DNA of 30,094 bases from JBPBQZ01 sp050955105. Its GTDB lineage: Bacteria > Pseudomonadota > Gammaproteobacteria > Burkholderiales > Burkholderiaceae. Of the stretch, positions 29,431 to 30,094 are shown one piece after another. Position 1 is the first letter of the stretch; the number at the start of each line of letters is the position of its first letter. The position numbers and the translations under genes are program-made. The stretch lies in contig JBPBQZ010000094.1 of assembly GCA_050955105.1 (NCBI GenBank), positions 1-30,094 on the forward strand. The letters are read 5' to 3'. The notes under the pieces were generated by a model, which ran no database searches, had not been told where the DNA came from, and saw nothing but the letters and a program-made list of their open reading frames with translations.

Positions 29431-30094
29431 ATGCTTAAGATCGGAGTGGATATCGGTGGCACTTTCACCGATTTTGCGGCATGGCGCGACGACGGCAGCC
29501 AGCAGGTCATAACGCTCAAGGTGCCGTCGACGCCGCCGGCATTCGCCGAAGGTTTCAAGGCAGGCTGTGAGGAAATACTCAAGCGCATGCCGCCGCGTGC
29601 CGACGAGCAGGTTTTTGTGATGCACGGCACGACGGTCAGCACCAACACCGTGATCGAGCGCAACGGTCCGTGCATCGCCTTGCTCACCACCGCGGGCTTC
29701 AAGGACATCCTGGAACTGCAAAGGCTGCGGCTGCGCAAGGCGATCGACCTGTTCGGCAGCCGCGTCGAACCGCTGGTGGCGCGTGCCCTGGTTTTCGAGA
29801 TACCCGAGCGCATCGGCGCCGACGGCCGCGTGCGGCAGGAGCTGGATCTGGCGGCGGTGGAAAGCGCCGCGCGCGCGGCGGCGCGAGCTGGGGCGGAAGG
29901 CATCGCGATCGCTTTCCTGCATGCCTATCGTAATCCGCAACACGAGCTGGCGGCGCGGCGCATCGTGCAGGCCAGCGGCCTGGACAATGTCTCGATATCC
30001 AGTGAGATATGGCCGAAGATCGGCGAATACGAACGCGCCATCGTGGCGGTGCTCAACACCTATGTGAAGCCGCGCATGAGCGCTTACATCGGTG
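29431..30094 (+). CDS. hyuA: Hydantoinase/oxoprolinase A subunit (HyuA), 3' truncated by window edge
   Basis: From ATG 29431 the frame stays open to the window end, giving 221 codons of a protein normally near 680-720 residues. It opens with GVDIGGTFTDF, the first phosphate-binding loop of the ASKHA fold. HGTTVSTNTVIERNG, the next hallmark of HyuA/5-oxoprolinase enzymes, follows near residue 69. These ATP-dependent enzymes open hydantoin or 5-oxoproline rings, usually with a HyuB partner that would lie to the right of the window. The gene follows the cyclophilin-like gene by 58 bases with a weak AGGT ribosome site and is probably co-transcribed with it. N-methylhydantoinase, acetone carboxylase and oxoprolinase subunits look alike here; HyuA is preferred for its context. 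Confidence 0.87.
   Translation, partial: MLKIGVDIGGTFTDFAAWRDDGSQQVITLKVPSTPPAFAEGFKAGCEEILKRMPPRADEQVFVMHGTTVSTNTVIERNGPCIALLTTAGFKDILELQRLRLRKAIDLFGSRVEPLVARALVFEIPERIGADGRVRQELDLAAVESAARAAARAGAEGIAIAFLHAYRNPQHELAARRIVQASGLDNVSISSEIWPKIGEYERAIVAVLNTYVKPRMSAYIG

Overview
The window is GC-rich, densely coded DNA that looks like a member of the Burkholderiales (Burkholderia/Paraburkholderia-like). The reasons are a Burkholderia-type trimeric porin, an hpnN-hpnM-ispH-hpnH-hpnA hopanoid block, a HutC-controlled histidine utilisation block, and LysR/MFS/amidohydrolase modules. No rRNA, tRNA, CRISPR array or insertion sequence was seen. Two genes are cut by the window edges: dsbG at the left and a hydantoinase-A gene at the right.

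Layout. (1) 1-719: the 3' part of dsbG, a periplasmic disulfide isomerase. (2) 818-8135: a seven-gene, plus-strand run that reads as phosphonate lipid synthesis. It encodes a CDP-alcohol phosphatidyltransferase, a 2OG-Fe(II) oxygenase, a flippase-like/HpnL-type membrane protein, a nucleotidyltransferase, a PEP mutase fused to a second nucleotidyltransferase domain, phosphonopyruvate decarboxylase and 2-aminoethylphosphonate (AEP) transaminase. Four junctions overlap by 1-4 bases. The enzymes suffice on paper to go from PEP to AEP, activate it as CMP-AEP and place it on a lipid. No phosphonate-degrading gene (phnX, C-P lyase) is present. (3) 8199-11875: a LysR regulator divergent from an MFS symporter and an M20 amidohydrolase. 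(4) 12033-18657: hopanoid genes. hpnN (RND exporter) is divergent from hpnM, followed by ispH, hpnH (adenosylhopane synthase) and hpnA. Squalene-hopene cyclase is not in the window.

(5) 18655-19862: a DUF4172-Fic-winged-helix gene preceded by a striking array of TGATGCGAAT half-sites and a perfect inverted repeat that runs into its start codon. (6) 19829-25688 (minus strand): hutH-hutU-hutI followed by a proline iminopeptidase gene with an unusual low-complexity insertion. (7) 25689-30094: a long control region, a porin, a HutC-type GntR repressor, then a cyclophilin-like (DUF3830/cucumopine-synthase-like) protein and a HyuA-type hydantoinase subunit. A shared ATATACATG / GTATATAC motif occurs in front of hutH, the porin, hutC and the cyclophilin-like gene, suggesting one regulon.

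The two most interesting parts are the phosphonolipid operon next to a hopanoid operon (a membrane-lipid neighbourhood) and the hut-linked cyclophilin-like/hydantoinase unit, which may handle a histidine-derived hydantoin or opine. All functions were assigned by reading motifs in the translated sequence; no database search was run.
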